Shown here: positions 1-11,400 of the stretch, piece by piece
How the letters are laid out: each line of letters begins with the position of its first letter
Numbering within the stretch: position 1 is the stretch's first letter
From: Diorhabda sublineata
Lineage: Eukaryota > Arthropoda > Insecta > Coleoptera > Chrysomelidae
Assembly (NCBI RefSeq): GCF_026230105.1
Contig: NC_079483.1
Coordinates: forward strand, 5,635,312 to 5,699,311
Reading direction: 5' to 3'
Length of the DNA: 64,000 nt
Notes under the pieces: model-generated
Told to the model about the DNA's origin: nothing
Seen by the model: only the letters and a program-made list of their open reading frames with translations
Databases searched by the model: none
Translations under genes and position numbers: made by a program

Positions 1-545
1 ATCGAATTCTTCATTCGTAGAGAATTCGAAAGATGGTAATCGCCAAAATTAAGACAAATGGACATCAAACATACAAAATAATGATAATCACCAACAAAAA
101 TATATTGTAGTAATCGCTAATTCGGATATTGGAGCCTTCATCAACATATTTATGATGAAAAAGTGAATGTATATTTTAAGAACATCAAGTAAAGATTATC
201 CCGCGTTTACCAAACTGGTCATACTGAAATTGGAATTTATTGATTTTTATTCCATACGTATTTATACTTAAAAAACTTGAATTAATTAATTATTAACTAA
301 AATAATGCACGAAAATTGCTCAATTGAACGAAAAGACGCTCATTTTTTCAAAATAGCCAATGAACGTCGAGTATTTCTACACATACGATAATGGTCCAAG
401 AAATACCTAGCTTGACATAGAGATGGCGGTATTTGCTTGAAAAAAATCCCACTGTATTAGAAAGTACACAATCTATACAGCGTGTGTTTCAAGTTTGAAG
501 ATGTCACGTTGTTTGGTATTCGTTGGACAATCGTGAATTTGTAAA
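1..545. other. non-coding, no feature recognised
   Basis: AT-rich sequence with stop codons in all frames. I see no exon, RNA gene or clear repeat boundary before the mariner relic that begins near 546. Confidence 0.5.
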
Positions 546-1075
546 CATGGAAAAAATTGGTCATCGTTACTTTTATTTGAAAGGCGTTAGCAAACCAATT
601 TGTAAGCTGAGCTAGTTTCTTCTCTGGTTGAAACTTCTCCTTCGTTATTAACAGTAAAATATTAGGTAGCAGAGTTTAAACGAGGTCGTACGACCTGCAA
701 ATGAGGTGACGACTCCAGGGATAACCGGCTCCAAAGATGGCAAAAACCGTTCCATCTGCAGACGAGGTCATGGCTACGTTTTTTTGGAATACGCGTGGGA
801 TAATTTTCATTAATTATCTTGAAAAAGGAAAAACTATCAACGGCTAGTATTATGCAAACTTATTGCAACTTTTAAGCGAGGAAATCAAGCAAAAACAATC
901 GCATTTATCCAAGAAGAAAGGTTGTTGTATAAAGACAATGCACCAGCTCACACATCCGTTATTGAAATGACCAAAATTAATGAATTATAGTTTGAATTAC
1001 CACCTTATGCACTCTATTCGCCAGACTTAGCTACCTCGGATTATTTTCTGTAACAGCCAGTCTATAACGGCATCG
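546..1075 (+). pseudogene. mariner transposase relic, internally deleted
   Basis: This is the remains of a Tc1/mariner-superfamily transposase, the enzyme that cuts and pastes the element at TA sites. The N-terminal start (MEKIGHRYFYLKG) is followed by a decayed helix-turn-helix region ending in VAEFKRGRTTC near 670. The frame then jumps, with the middle of the gene missing, to the catalytic half: VMATFFWNTRGIIFINYLEKG from about 765, the second aspartate in KDNAPAHTS near 930, and the third in YSPDLATSD near 1020. The last two aspartates are 34 residues apart, as in mariner (DD34D). Several stops and frameshifts make it dead. It resembles the pieces at 29.0 and 44.1 kb more than the pair at 36.5-39.5 kb. 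No terminal repeats were found. Confidence 0.8.
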
Positions 1076-1179
1076 GCTACTTTAGTTGTTTGTTACATTG
1101 AAATATATTTAATACTGTAAAAAAGTGGTTAAACTCTTATTCAATTTGTACTAAAAGAATTAAACTATAGTTCACATAA

Positions 1180-2256
1180 GAGTTTTTGTGAAATGCGCGA
1201 ACTTTGAACTCAAATTTCTTCAGATTTTGACCGATAACACATATAAAAAATGTTACCGTTGGATTCGTCAAATTCTACACTATCAAAAAATATAAATCTT
1301 GCTCAGTGCGGGAGCGTCCTTCAGCTGATGGAGGTTCGAATAAACAATTGAATGAAGAGAAATAAGAAGATTTTCATTATTAAACATTTGAATTATAAAA
1401 TAACTTTGAAAAAACAGTAAAAGGAATTCTAAAGCATGAAAAGGGAAAACCTACGATCAGATAACGTCCATCAATCATTAGTTTTTTATATTGCTGGTGT
1501 TAATTGGAAATAAATTTGATTCTGATAAATAATACAATAGAGGAAAACTGAACAAGAAGATTTATTCATATAACCTTCAATAGTACACTTCTTAGGAATA
1601 ATTTTTCACTGTAATAGAATGATAAAATCTCTATTAATATCAAAATAGATTTTATCACGAACGAATTGGAATAAATGCTTAAAGTAGTGTAAGAAATTAA
1701 CATTCGAGTGTGACCTTTCAACTCAGTTGTTTTCTTTTCCATCTACTATATAATGGTTTTGAAGGGTCAACAATAAAAACTATTCAAATAGTGTCGTAAG
1801 GATTTTTTCGAGGACATTGAAAATATATACGCCAAAATCAATGAAAATAATGTCAAAATTATTAAATTCCAAGTCAAAAACGTTGACTCAATCGAACTTC
1901 TAACTTATTAGCCCAGTCAAAGTGGTCTTTTAATGTACATTATTGAGTTAGTTCTAATTTTCTTGTGGGATTGCAGAAAAAATTACTTTATAATGTTTAA
2001 AGTATAAGAAGAAGGAGAAAAATCAATTATTGTAGAAAAAAATAGAAATGGAAAATGGAAAAGCAGTTTGACAAACTGTAGAATACAGAAAAACAATCGA
2101 AAAAACTACGGAAACCATAGAAAAATTGAAAGAAAATGAATCATGATCAAAAAAGGAGAAATGATTCACCAAGCTTGAGAAAATGACTTGTGAACTGGTG
2201 GAAAAAATTTGGAAAAATAAATTATTATAATATGAATGAAAAATAACGAGTCAACT
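1180..2256. other. non-coding, no feature recognised
   Basis: AT-rich, with an A-rich stretch around 2020-2220. No coding potential or structured repeat is recognised. Confidence 0.45.
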
Positions 2257-2764
2257 ATACAGGGTGTTCCAAGTGAGAGTTGTAGGCATTCAAATTTGCG
2301 AAATATCAACTTACATTTAAGTAAATTTTCAAAATTATATATTCAAACATTATGAATATTTAATATATGTTTACTAACGTCCATGTAGTGTATTTGACGG
2401 AATAAATAATTCTACACTACTATCTGAAAGCCAGTAATGGTTAACTAACAATCTGTACAATCTAAAGATAGCAAAAATGAGAAGTACTCTTTGTTTAACT
2501 CGATAAATGGATTATAAGATATTCAGATTTCTAGATCGTTGTACATACCAAGGAAACGGTTCGCCATAAAGAGACATTCTGAAAAAAATATCATAAATTG
2601 TTATTATTAATTGAAAATTCTCACCGGAGGTATTAAAACACAATAAATTATGTTTGCAATACCTTTTACAGAGAAACAAGGGGTAGTATGAAAAAAATTT
2701 TTCTGTGTCACAGCATTATTTTTACTACCAAATTTTTCGCATCAAATCCTATAACACCCTGTAG
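2257..2764. repeat. short element with TACAGGGTGTT inverted ends
   Basis: The stretch begins with TACAGGGTGTT (near 2258) and ends with the complement AACACCCTGTA (2753-2763). It is about 505 bp long with no coding sequence between. The termini match the small elements at 6.5 and 6.8-7.06 kb. They look like the ends of a non-autonomous DNA transposon (MITE), though the short inverted ends could be fortuitous. Confidence 0.5.
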
Positions 2765-3655
2765 ACGAATGACCCTTCGTACAATTTTGAACGACATAAT
2801 GGATTTAGGAGAAGGAAGTGTACTTTGGACTGTAGAGAAAAGCTGAAAATATACAAGGGCTGTTTGAAAAGTTTGCACTTATTAATATAGAGAAACATAT
2901 TTGCGCTTGCGTCGAAACTTTCTCACTAATTTTAATCCTTTTTGTATGGTTAGTTTCTCTTTGACTATCTTCAAAAATTGTAGAAAAACGAATTTGAATA
3001 AAAATCAATGGTTTTCCATCAAGAGAACGCACCCTCTAATACGAATTTGTTAACCACTCATCGTATTAATCAGATCTGGTCCCCAACGATTTTCTCCTGT
3101 TTCCCAACCTCAAATTTTTTGACGAGAAAGACTGTAACGATCATTTGGAAAGGTTAAAAAGGTTGAAGCATCGTTAAACTTAGTGTATACTAGAGGGGTG
3201 ACCTTCAAAGTAAAAATTTAATGTCAAAAGGGCTAATGGCTAATCTCCTTTTGACTGTAGAAGTACTCAAAAGCAGATAGCTTGATTAATTATTAATTTG
3301 AGCTACTATCTCGGTACGGGAGTCATCGATTATGTTTACAGATCAAAACAATACGTTTAACTTCAGCGGTTGTGGTTTTTCAAGACCCCCTTAACGTTTT
3401 CTATTTTCAATTCGGCGGCCAAAGTACTAGACTATAAAGATCTGCGATTTATGTATCAGTTTCAGCCGATAGTTTCTTACAAATTTCAAAACTCGAAAGT
3501 CTCAATTTTTGAAGATTCATATACGAACTGCACAAGTCCAAAAACTATGAATCACAGCACGCTTTGGCGTTTCACAGTGCTAACTGGGGTTAAACTACCA
3601 CATATAAATACCAAAGAAATAATTCACAGCTAAAAAGTGATTTCGTGATAGTATA
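2765..3655. other. non-coding, no feature recognised
   Basis: Two short open frames occur here (3032-2805 on the minus strand, 3370-3633 on the plus strand). Neither resembles a known protein or has splice signals, so I treat them as chance. Confidence 0.4.
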
Positions 3656-5158
3656 AAATTAGAAAATTTTAAAGACCTTCATGGATTAGTTTGAAATTTT
3701 GACAAAAATTCCCGAAAATGATGCAAATAACAAAACTGATTTGGTGCCAATGAAGTGCTTCTATCCCAGGGGTGAATACCACCCTTACTCGAGGGAGGAA
3801 ATTTAAAATTCCAAATTAATCTATAGATAATTGAATTTTATGAAGAAAATCTAGAATTAAGTTTTCTATTTGACTCAATCATTTCTGAGTTATTCGCGAT
3901 TGAAAATTAAGAAAAAAAACCATGTTTTTCAACATTTTTTCACGAATAACTGGAAAATTACGCATTTTCTAGAAAAACTTATCCTTATCAAAATTGAAGC
4001 TTATAAAAAAACAAAGAAATTAGTCAGTTTGAATGAAATTTTTTAAATAATATTCAGTAACTTATGAATCACTGAAAGCCAATTTTTTCTTTTTTCGTAA
4101 ATTTATGCAGAGGTTTGAGCGCAAATAACGGAAAAACGAACAATTTTTCATAAAAAATTGTAATAAACATTTTTAAAGTAATTTTTCAGAACTTTAAAAC
4201 GAGGTTTTATAAAATCGTCTAGCATGAAAATTAAGCGAGTTATGACGAAAATAAGTTAAGTAACTCGAATTTCAAAAAAAAAATGTCGGTAAATTTGACA
4301 CCATGTGCGGCAAAATTAAAATTAATCATAGCCCATGTGAAATTATCTCTGTTTAAGCCCTAACAACACGTTCCAAAAGGTTGAATTGTTTGGAAAACGT
4401 ATATTTTGAAAAAAGTTGTTTAACGTGAAATTTTTTTTTCAAAATATCTCAAAAGCTATTGGATCAATGAAAGAATTTTTTTGTAACCAAAATTCAGTTT
4501 TTATTTTACTGAACATTTTGTTTTTCTCTTAAATCACATAGCTTGAAAATTAAACGAGATATAAACGTTTAAAATATTGATTTCAATGCAGAGTCTTTTT
4601 TACCTTTTAACATCAAAATTCTCTGAAGAAAAGGGCCTAGAAGGGTTGCAACTCTCATGGTTTTGTAGCTTATGAAATTCCCTACAAAAAGATGTATGGA
4701 TGAATGCAAAAAGCTTAAAGGAAAGCTGAGTTATTATTAAAAAACCGAATACATTTTTCTAGAGATAATACTGGAAAAACAGAAAACGTCTAAGTTTCGA
4801 TCTTTTTGGAGTATTTATTTGGTGGTTGCATTATTAAAAATATTGAGGATCAGATTTCTTATACTAGAAGAAAAAAAATTCTCCTATTACGATCCAAAAT
4901 AAAAGAAATTTCATGTTTTTTACCACATTTTTTGAATAATCTATGTATGAGGGGTGGTTTTTAAGGGTAGAAGAGATGTAAAATATCAAAATATTGAAGT
5001 CATGATACAAAACAATCAACATTTATTATATTTGAACATAACTGTAGCCCATTACCGCTTTAATTCATTACTTTTTAGTTTAATTTATTGGAGTAAGATC
5101 GATGAAGGTCTCTAAAATTGCGAGGTTTCGGTCGATTTTAAGCTTGATTGACTGTACT
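3656..5158 (-). repeat. 1.6-kb dispersed repeat, copy 1
   Basis: Non-coding, AT-rich repeat of about 1.5 kb. It is the reverse complement of 56383-58012 along most of its length. For example, the text around 3790-3830 matches 57830-57870 reversed, and 5095-5158 matches the start of the other copy reversed. The element has imperfect terminal inverted repeats with a GAAGGTCTTTAAAATT core, and the outer end ACTGTACT is kept at 5151-5158. The opposite outer end is lost here. It carries no recognisable transposase, so it is probably a non-autonomous DNA transposon or foldback element. Confidence 0.8.
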
Positions 5159-5280
5159 AATTATAGAATTTGAGAATATGAAACTTAAATGAATATCTAG
5201 AAAGATCCATTTTCAAATATAAAATATTTATAATGATATTTTTTGAAAGGGCATGTCAAATTTTACATTTGAAATTCTAG

Positions 5281-5426
5281 GTTTTCAAACCACTTAGAGT
5301 GAGTAAAAAACATTTTAAAGAATTAGTTAAAGAAGCCAAAGTCATGAATTTAGAAGAAGGCGACATTTATGCCGTAGAAGATGTTAGCCCAGCAGACGAA
5401 AAATTATCAATTTTGCTCAAAGGAAG
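5281..5426 (+). CDS. bves: bves exon (start of Popeye domain)
   Basis: Acceptor AG at 5279-5280 and donor GTAAGT at 5427. The exon enters in phase 0 and leaves after two bases of an arginine codon. It encodes 48 complete codons: VFKPLRVSKKHFKELV, then the LEEGDIYAVED motif and LSILLKG, which opens the cyclic-nucleotide-binding fold. Confidence 0.9.
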
Positions 5427-8400
5427 GTAAGTTAGAAGTCGTAACTTTGATAATTGTATACCCTTCAAATTCCCATTTTTTGATACCCCTCAATTTTTTT
5501 GTATTCACTTTAATGCAACAGGTGAACCAAATTGATATCATTGAAAAGTTATAATTTAACTTGTATCATAAGTTATTCGAATTGGCGTTTCTTAATCTAT
5601 GTGGTACTTCTCTGTACGTTTTGGAGGACTTGGAGAGGAACACGGGCATTCCAAAATGTGAAAAAAAAAACAATTATTACTATTATTTCATACAGTTAAT
5701 TCATAAAATAGTGATGTCAATATCCACTGTTTTCTAAAAATATTGTAAAGAGTTTTTTTCTGTTCATAATAATTTTCTAGAACACCAGGTAGTTTATTTT
5801 GTATTTCGCGCACTTAGAACGCGAAATTTCTATTTTCTTATTACAAAAAAAACATATAAGAACATTTTGGTAACTCTGTACACTTATTATATGTTTTGCA
5901 GTTGCTCCAATAAGTGCAATTGCATTAAACTCTTAATGGTAGCCTTAAGACTTCATGACGATGTCTTTTACTCAAGTGATAATTCCATATTTTGTTATTC
6001 TGCAAATGTACTATGATAAAGGGCATTGTCGTTTACTATCAAGGACGCTTCTTCTAAAATAATTAATTAAATATGTCGTAATCCACTTTGTAAATACTCG
6101 ACCGTTCATTTTAACTTGGTAATTTCGTAACGATGATTTAGGGGTAAATTTGTTTTAACAATGAAAAAACGTTTACCGTCGTATCCTTCTAGTTTACGTA
6201 CGTTTTTGATATTATTATCCTGCCAAGAACTTAATTTGCTTTCTTTGGCATATATCCATGTTCCATCTACAAATATAACTTGTCTTGAAAATACACCAAC
6301 ACGATTTTGTCTATATTTTCGAAGGAAACATTTTCTTTAGTTAGAATTATTTGTTTTTTTTTCTCTATTAATGGTCTTCTTTTGTCTTTACCTTCTTTAC
6401 CAGCTCGTCATTTCTTGTCTTGAACATATTTTCCCAAAACATAAAAAAATTAAAACAACATAATCTATACAGGGTGTCCCACGACGAGTTAAAACTATCT
6501 GTATATGGCAAAATGAAAGTTTCTACGTTTGGGGTTTCAGATACGATCTGTATTTTGTTATTTTAAATAGAACACCCTGTATATTAATACATTTTTGAAA
6601 TCTACATAAAATTTTAGTATACTTTTGTCAAGAAAATTTTTTTCGAAAAATTCATACTTTTCGAGTTATTGATTTTTTTGTAAAAAATTTAACCGTTGCA
6701 GACCCTTATAAATTATTTTTTTACGAGGATACCCTTAAAGGTATGAAAATGATTTCTGCTCGGTTGCTTTTAGCAAGGTCAGACGTATTTGAATCTATGT
6801 TAAATTTTTTTTGTTTATACAGGGTGTGTATAAAAATTGTGCAAAGTTTATAAATATCAAATTTCTTTTTCTTCAAATGGAACCACCCGGTTTTTTCTAT
6901 TTTAATGCATTTAGGGGTAAAAAATAAGGAAAATTCACCAGATATTAAATGTTTTCTGTAAATTTTTGGAGATGCAGGGTGCTCTAAATTTTATAATTTT
7001 ATAGTAAAGAAATTTGAAATTTATTAAGTCAAACTTTAAACACTTTTTATACACACCCTGTATAAAATCAAAAATTTTTCAATATAGATTTAAGTACGTC
7101 TGAACTTGCTTAAAGCAACCGAATAGAAACCATTTTCATATCTTTAAGGGTATCCTCGTAAAAAACTAATTTATAAGGGGCTGCAACGGTCAAATTTTTT
7201 ACAAAAAAATTAATAACTCAAAAAGTATGCATTTCTTGGAAAAAATTTTCAGACAAAAGTAGACTAAAATTTTACGTAAATTTCGAAAATGTATTAATAT
7301 ATAGGTTAAGTTAGGTTAGGTTAGTTTAGGTTAGGTTAGGTTGATATATACAAATTTTTCCAAATTCAAGTATCGATATCTCGAAAACAAAGCGAGATAT
7401 CGAAAAATTTCATCCTTCATTTTCGATTTATTTTGGCCTAATTAAGCCAAATTCAGCGGCACGGAAATCGCACTCTCCCCAATAGTAACAATTTTTTGAC
7501 AATAAACCATGATGTGTAATTCCGATTTTCCTTAATTTCATTTAAAGTGTAAGCTGACCTTAATCTAAGGTTATTACGTCACATATTTATTTACGTATTC
7601 TGTTCATACATGTTACATAAGATGTTCCGTATTATCATCCTCTGTTCTTATACATTAGTCCAAGAGACCCAATCAAAAAAGTAGATTGTAAAATTAACAA
7701 AAACCATATTGAAAAAAGTTTGGAGCTTTATATTTAAAAACCTATGCATTGTACAAACAAAAGTTTCAAGTAAAAAAGATGGCAAATATTATTATCTACA
7801 ATAATGATTTTCACAATTTTTGTCATACGATGCGCGGTTCGCGACATATTTATTAAAACGTGTTTTTCATGACGCCCAGTTGGATTTACATTCAGGGAAC
7901 ATATTAGTTAACTATATTACTTTGGGTCAGCTCCTAGTTTTTGATACTTAACTCATAATTTAAACAACACAATCTTCAATTATAAACGGTACACGTTGTT
8001 TTCGCATTATCTCTTTAAAATAATTTACGTTACTAAAGTAGGTATATGATGCTTATCATTCACAGCTTTCCAGTATGGTAGAAAACAACGTGAACCTGTC
8101 ATATTTTATAGGTTAAGAGTGACATGTGACGATACCCATTTACATTTCATCAATGTGCATCAATTCGTGGATTCTCCTGAATGGGAAGCCAATCACGAAC
8201 AATCAGATGATGTTTTCCAAGTGACAATCACAGCTGAAGAGGATAGCGTCTACCTCTGTTGGCCGAGGATGAAACTGGAAAGGGTATTGAGGCATAGACC
8301 GATGCTCAAAGTCGTCTTAGATAGCTTAATAGGTAAATTATTATAGACAATTACATTTATTTTTATACAATCATAGAAAAAGGAGACGATATATATTTCA

Positions 8401-11400
8401 AAAAGTATTTTGAGTGTTATAGTGTTATATAACACTACTTAAAAATGGGCGCGCTCCTGGTCCAGAGGGAATACCTGCAGAATTAATAAAAGCAGGAACA
8501 AATAGGCTGTTTAATATCCTAACAGAAATTATCAATAGACATCTAAATGGAGAACCAATACCGCAAACGTGGAAAGAAGGATGGATCACGTCCATATACA
8601 AGAAAGGAAATAAGGAAGACTGCAATAATTATAGGGGCATTACAGTGACTAGTACGCTCAGTAGGTTATACGGAAAAATAATAAAGGAGATCATTTGTGA
8701 AGAATATCACCCATACGAATCCGAGGAACAAAACGGCTTCAGAGCAGGTCGATCGACGATAGATAGTATTTTCTGTCTATCACAAATAATCGAAAAGAGA
8801 ACCGTAAGATCACAAGAAGTGCACCTACTATTGGTAGACTTGAAGAAAGCGTATGACACAGTACCTGTGGGAGGTTCTGGAAAGAACGAGCATAAATACC
8901 ACTCTAATAAAGGCTATAAAAGAACTATACAGAGACACAACAGCAAAAATAAAAATAGGTAACAAGGTGACAGACGGCTTCAAAACAACCAAAGGCTTGC
9001 GACAAGGGTGTTGTTTATCCCCAACTCTGTTCAACATATACATAGATGAAGCCCTAAGAGTTTGGAAAAAAAAATGTAAAGGAATGGGACTAACTATTGG
9101 GGAGAGCACCTTGTATACACTGCACTATGCCGATGACCAGGTAGTGGTAGCACAGGAAAAAGAAGATCTGGAGTACATGTCTAGAAAACTTATAGAAGAA
9201 TACCAAAAGTGGGGTCTACAGGTTAACACGGAGAAGACACAATACATATGTATAGGATCAGAAGATTCACCTGGGATTTAGATCTAGAGGGAAAAATAAT
9301 TAAAAACTGTAAGGAATGCATATACCTAGGTGTAAAACTAACAACAACAGGACGAAACGAGGAAACAATTAGGGACAGAATAACCAAAGGAAGAAAAGTA
9401 ATAAGAGCCCTGAACTCAGTGCTGTGGCAAAAGAATATTAGACCAGAAACAAAAAAGAGAATATACAACGCCATTTTACAACCAATAATTACATATAGCT
9501 CCGAGGTTTGGCAACTTACAGAAAAGCAAAAAAATAACTTAAATGCAGTGGAAATGGATTTCTGGAGGAGAGCAGCAAGAATATCTAGAACGGAACATAT
9601 AAGAAACGAGGAAATAAGAAGACAATTGAAAGTAGAAAGAACTTTAGTAGAAGATATAGAAAAGAAACAGTTGATTTGGTACGGACACGTTAAGAGAATG
9701 GGAAGAGAACGACTACCAAGAATAATATTAGAATGGACCCCCAAAGAAAAAAGAAAGAGGGGAAGACCACCTAGAACATGGCTACAAGGAATCACTAGAG
9801 CAATGTCCGAAAGGAACCTAGCAGTCGACGACTGGCAAGATAGACAGGCCTGGAGATTAGGAACCCAAAGGCGTATAACGCTATAAAAGGGGATATATAT
9901 ATATAGTATTTTGAGTTATTTTATGTAGAGATGTAGAGATGAAAATTCATCGCTTTCCATATTTGCATTCGATGTTGAGGTTAATTGGGGCTTGAAGTCA
10001 CTCACTAAAATTAAGATACCAACTCATAATGATAAGCACAGAAATTAACAAATCTTGAGTAGCTATTTTTTAAGGTTATGTCGAGAAAAGATGAGAACTA
10101 CTTTGAAGTTGACATTAATAGTATAATACGTAACAAGAGTTGTAATGGATGAAGCTCACAGTGGCAAGTGCATAATTTGCATGAGTGCGTAAAGGACTTA
10201 CAACTCGTGTAACGTATTATACTTTTTCTACGTTTATTCATTTTCTTCCATTAAATAAAAAACATGCCACTTAAGAAAACGTGTCCTATTTTTAAAGAAA
10301 TTGTATAATGTGTTGCCTACATTTAGGGGCATCACTCTCTCAATCCTAAATATATCTTGCTAATGCTAAAAATGCTAAAAAATAGATCAAATAGAGTCTT
10401 ACGTAAATAAAAATTTGATTGTAATTTATGTAATCAAGAAGTTTAAGTTTACTTCTGAACACGCACGTGTATATTATGATATCTCATTACGCGAATGTTA
10501 TTGTCAAGTGTCATTTACAACGAATGTTGACTTGACAGTGGGCCATGCACAATTTGTAAGCTAAATATTTGCAAATTGGAACTTTAAAAAAAATTTTGTT
10601 GTGCTTTCATGTGTTATAATTATGTTTTGGCTTTGATATCGAAATTTTTTCTTAGGGAAGGATATAACTCAAAAACTTTACGCATTAAACGAGCACCTAA
10701 GCGGACTGAATGACAAAAGGGAACGAGGTCAAAGGAATAAATTGTGGGCGAGGACGCATAGTCGCAGTATGTCCTTAGATGCAGTCAATACGGGAACCAC
10801 TGGATTGGTTCGATCACAAGCTTATAGACTAGCAGAAAAAAATACAGAACGTGAGTAGATGTTATTGAAATTGTTAATACACATATTTTGAATCATAAAA
10901 ATAAGTTTTCTCTCTCTATATGTAATACAAGGTAACGAAATAAATTTTTTCTATAAATTCTATAAATATTTCTATTTGGTGTGTTGCATAGGAAACGAGA
11001 ACGAAAACTTTTCTATATTGTAGAAAAATATAAGAAAAAGTTTAAAAAAAATCTTTGGAAAATTTGTTTTACTTGATTGGGTCGCTCCAAGAATACCACA
11101 AATAATATCTTAGTGAAGAGGAGGAAAAAATTCTAGCTCAATTAGTTCTAAAATGCCTCTAACCTCCCTGAAGCCATCACATATACTGTAGTTCTTGCTG
11201 GAACGAAGGTGTAGCTATTGAAATAAATGAGGAAGTGCATAAATACTATTTCATCCTAGCTTATAATGGACCTCTATAGAGTCTAGTGCTATTTAATGCT
11301 GCTGGGATATTAATTGAGGCAAACATATTTGCTAGATAGTGGTTGCTGGTGATGTTCAGAACAGCCTCAAACTGGTTAAATCTGTCTGGCAAAAAATACT

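Noticed and set aside
3370..3633. 87-codon plus-strand gene
   Set aside because: No homology pattern, no splice or promoter context, in repeat-rich AT DNA.
1..5280. Upstream bves exons with membrane helices
   Set aside because: I searched for the DPELE..Y-type sequence that normally precedes FKPLRVS and for hydrophobic exons and found none.
7303..7346. True chromosome end (telomere)
   Set aside because: The tract is under 50 bp, degenerate and followed by host gene exons; a matching unit occurs inverted at 47.8 kb.
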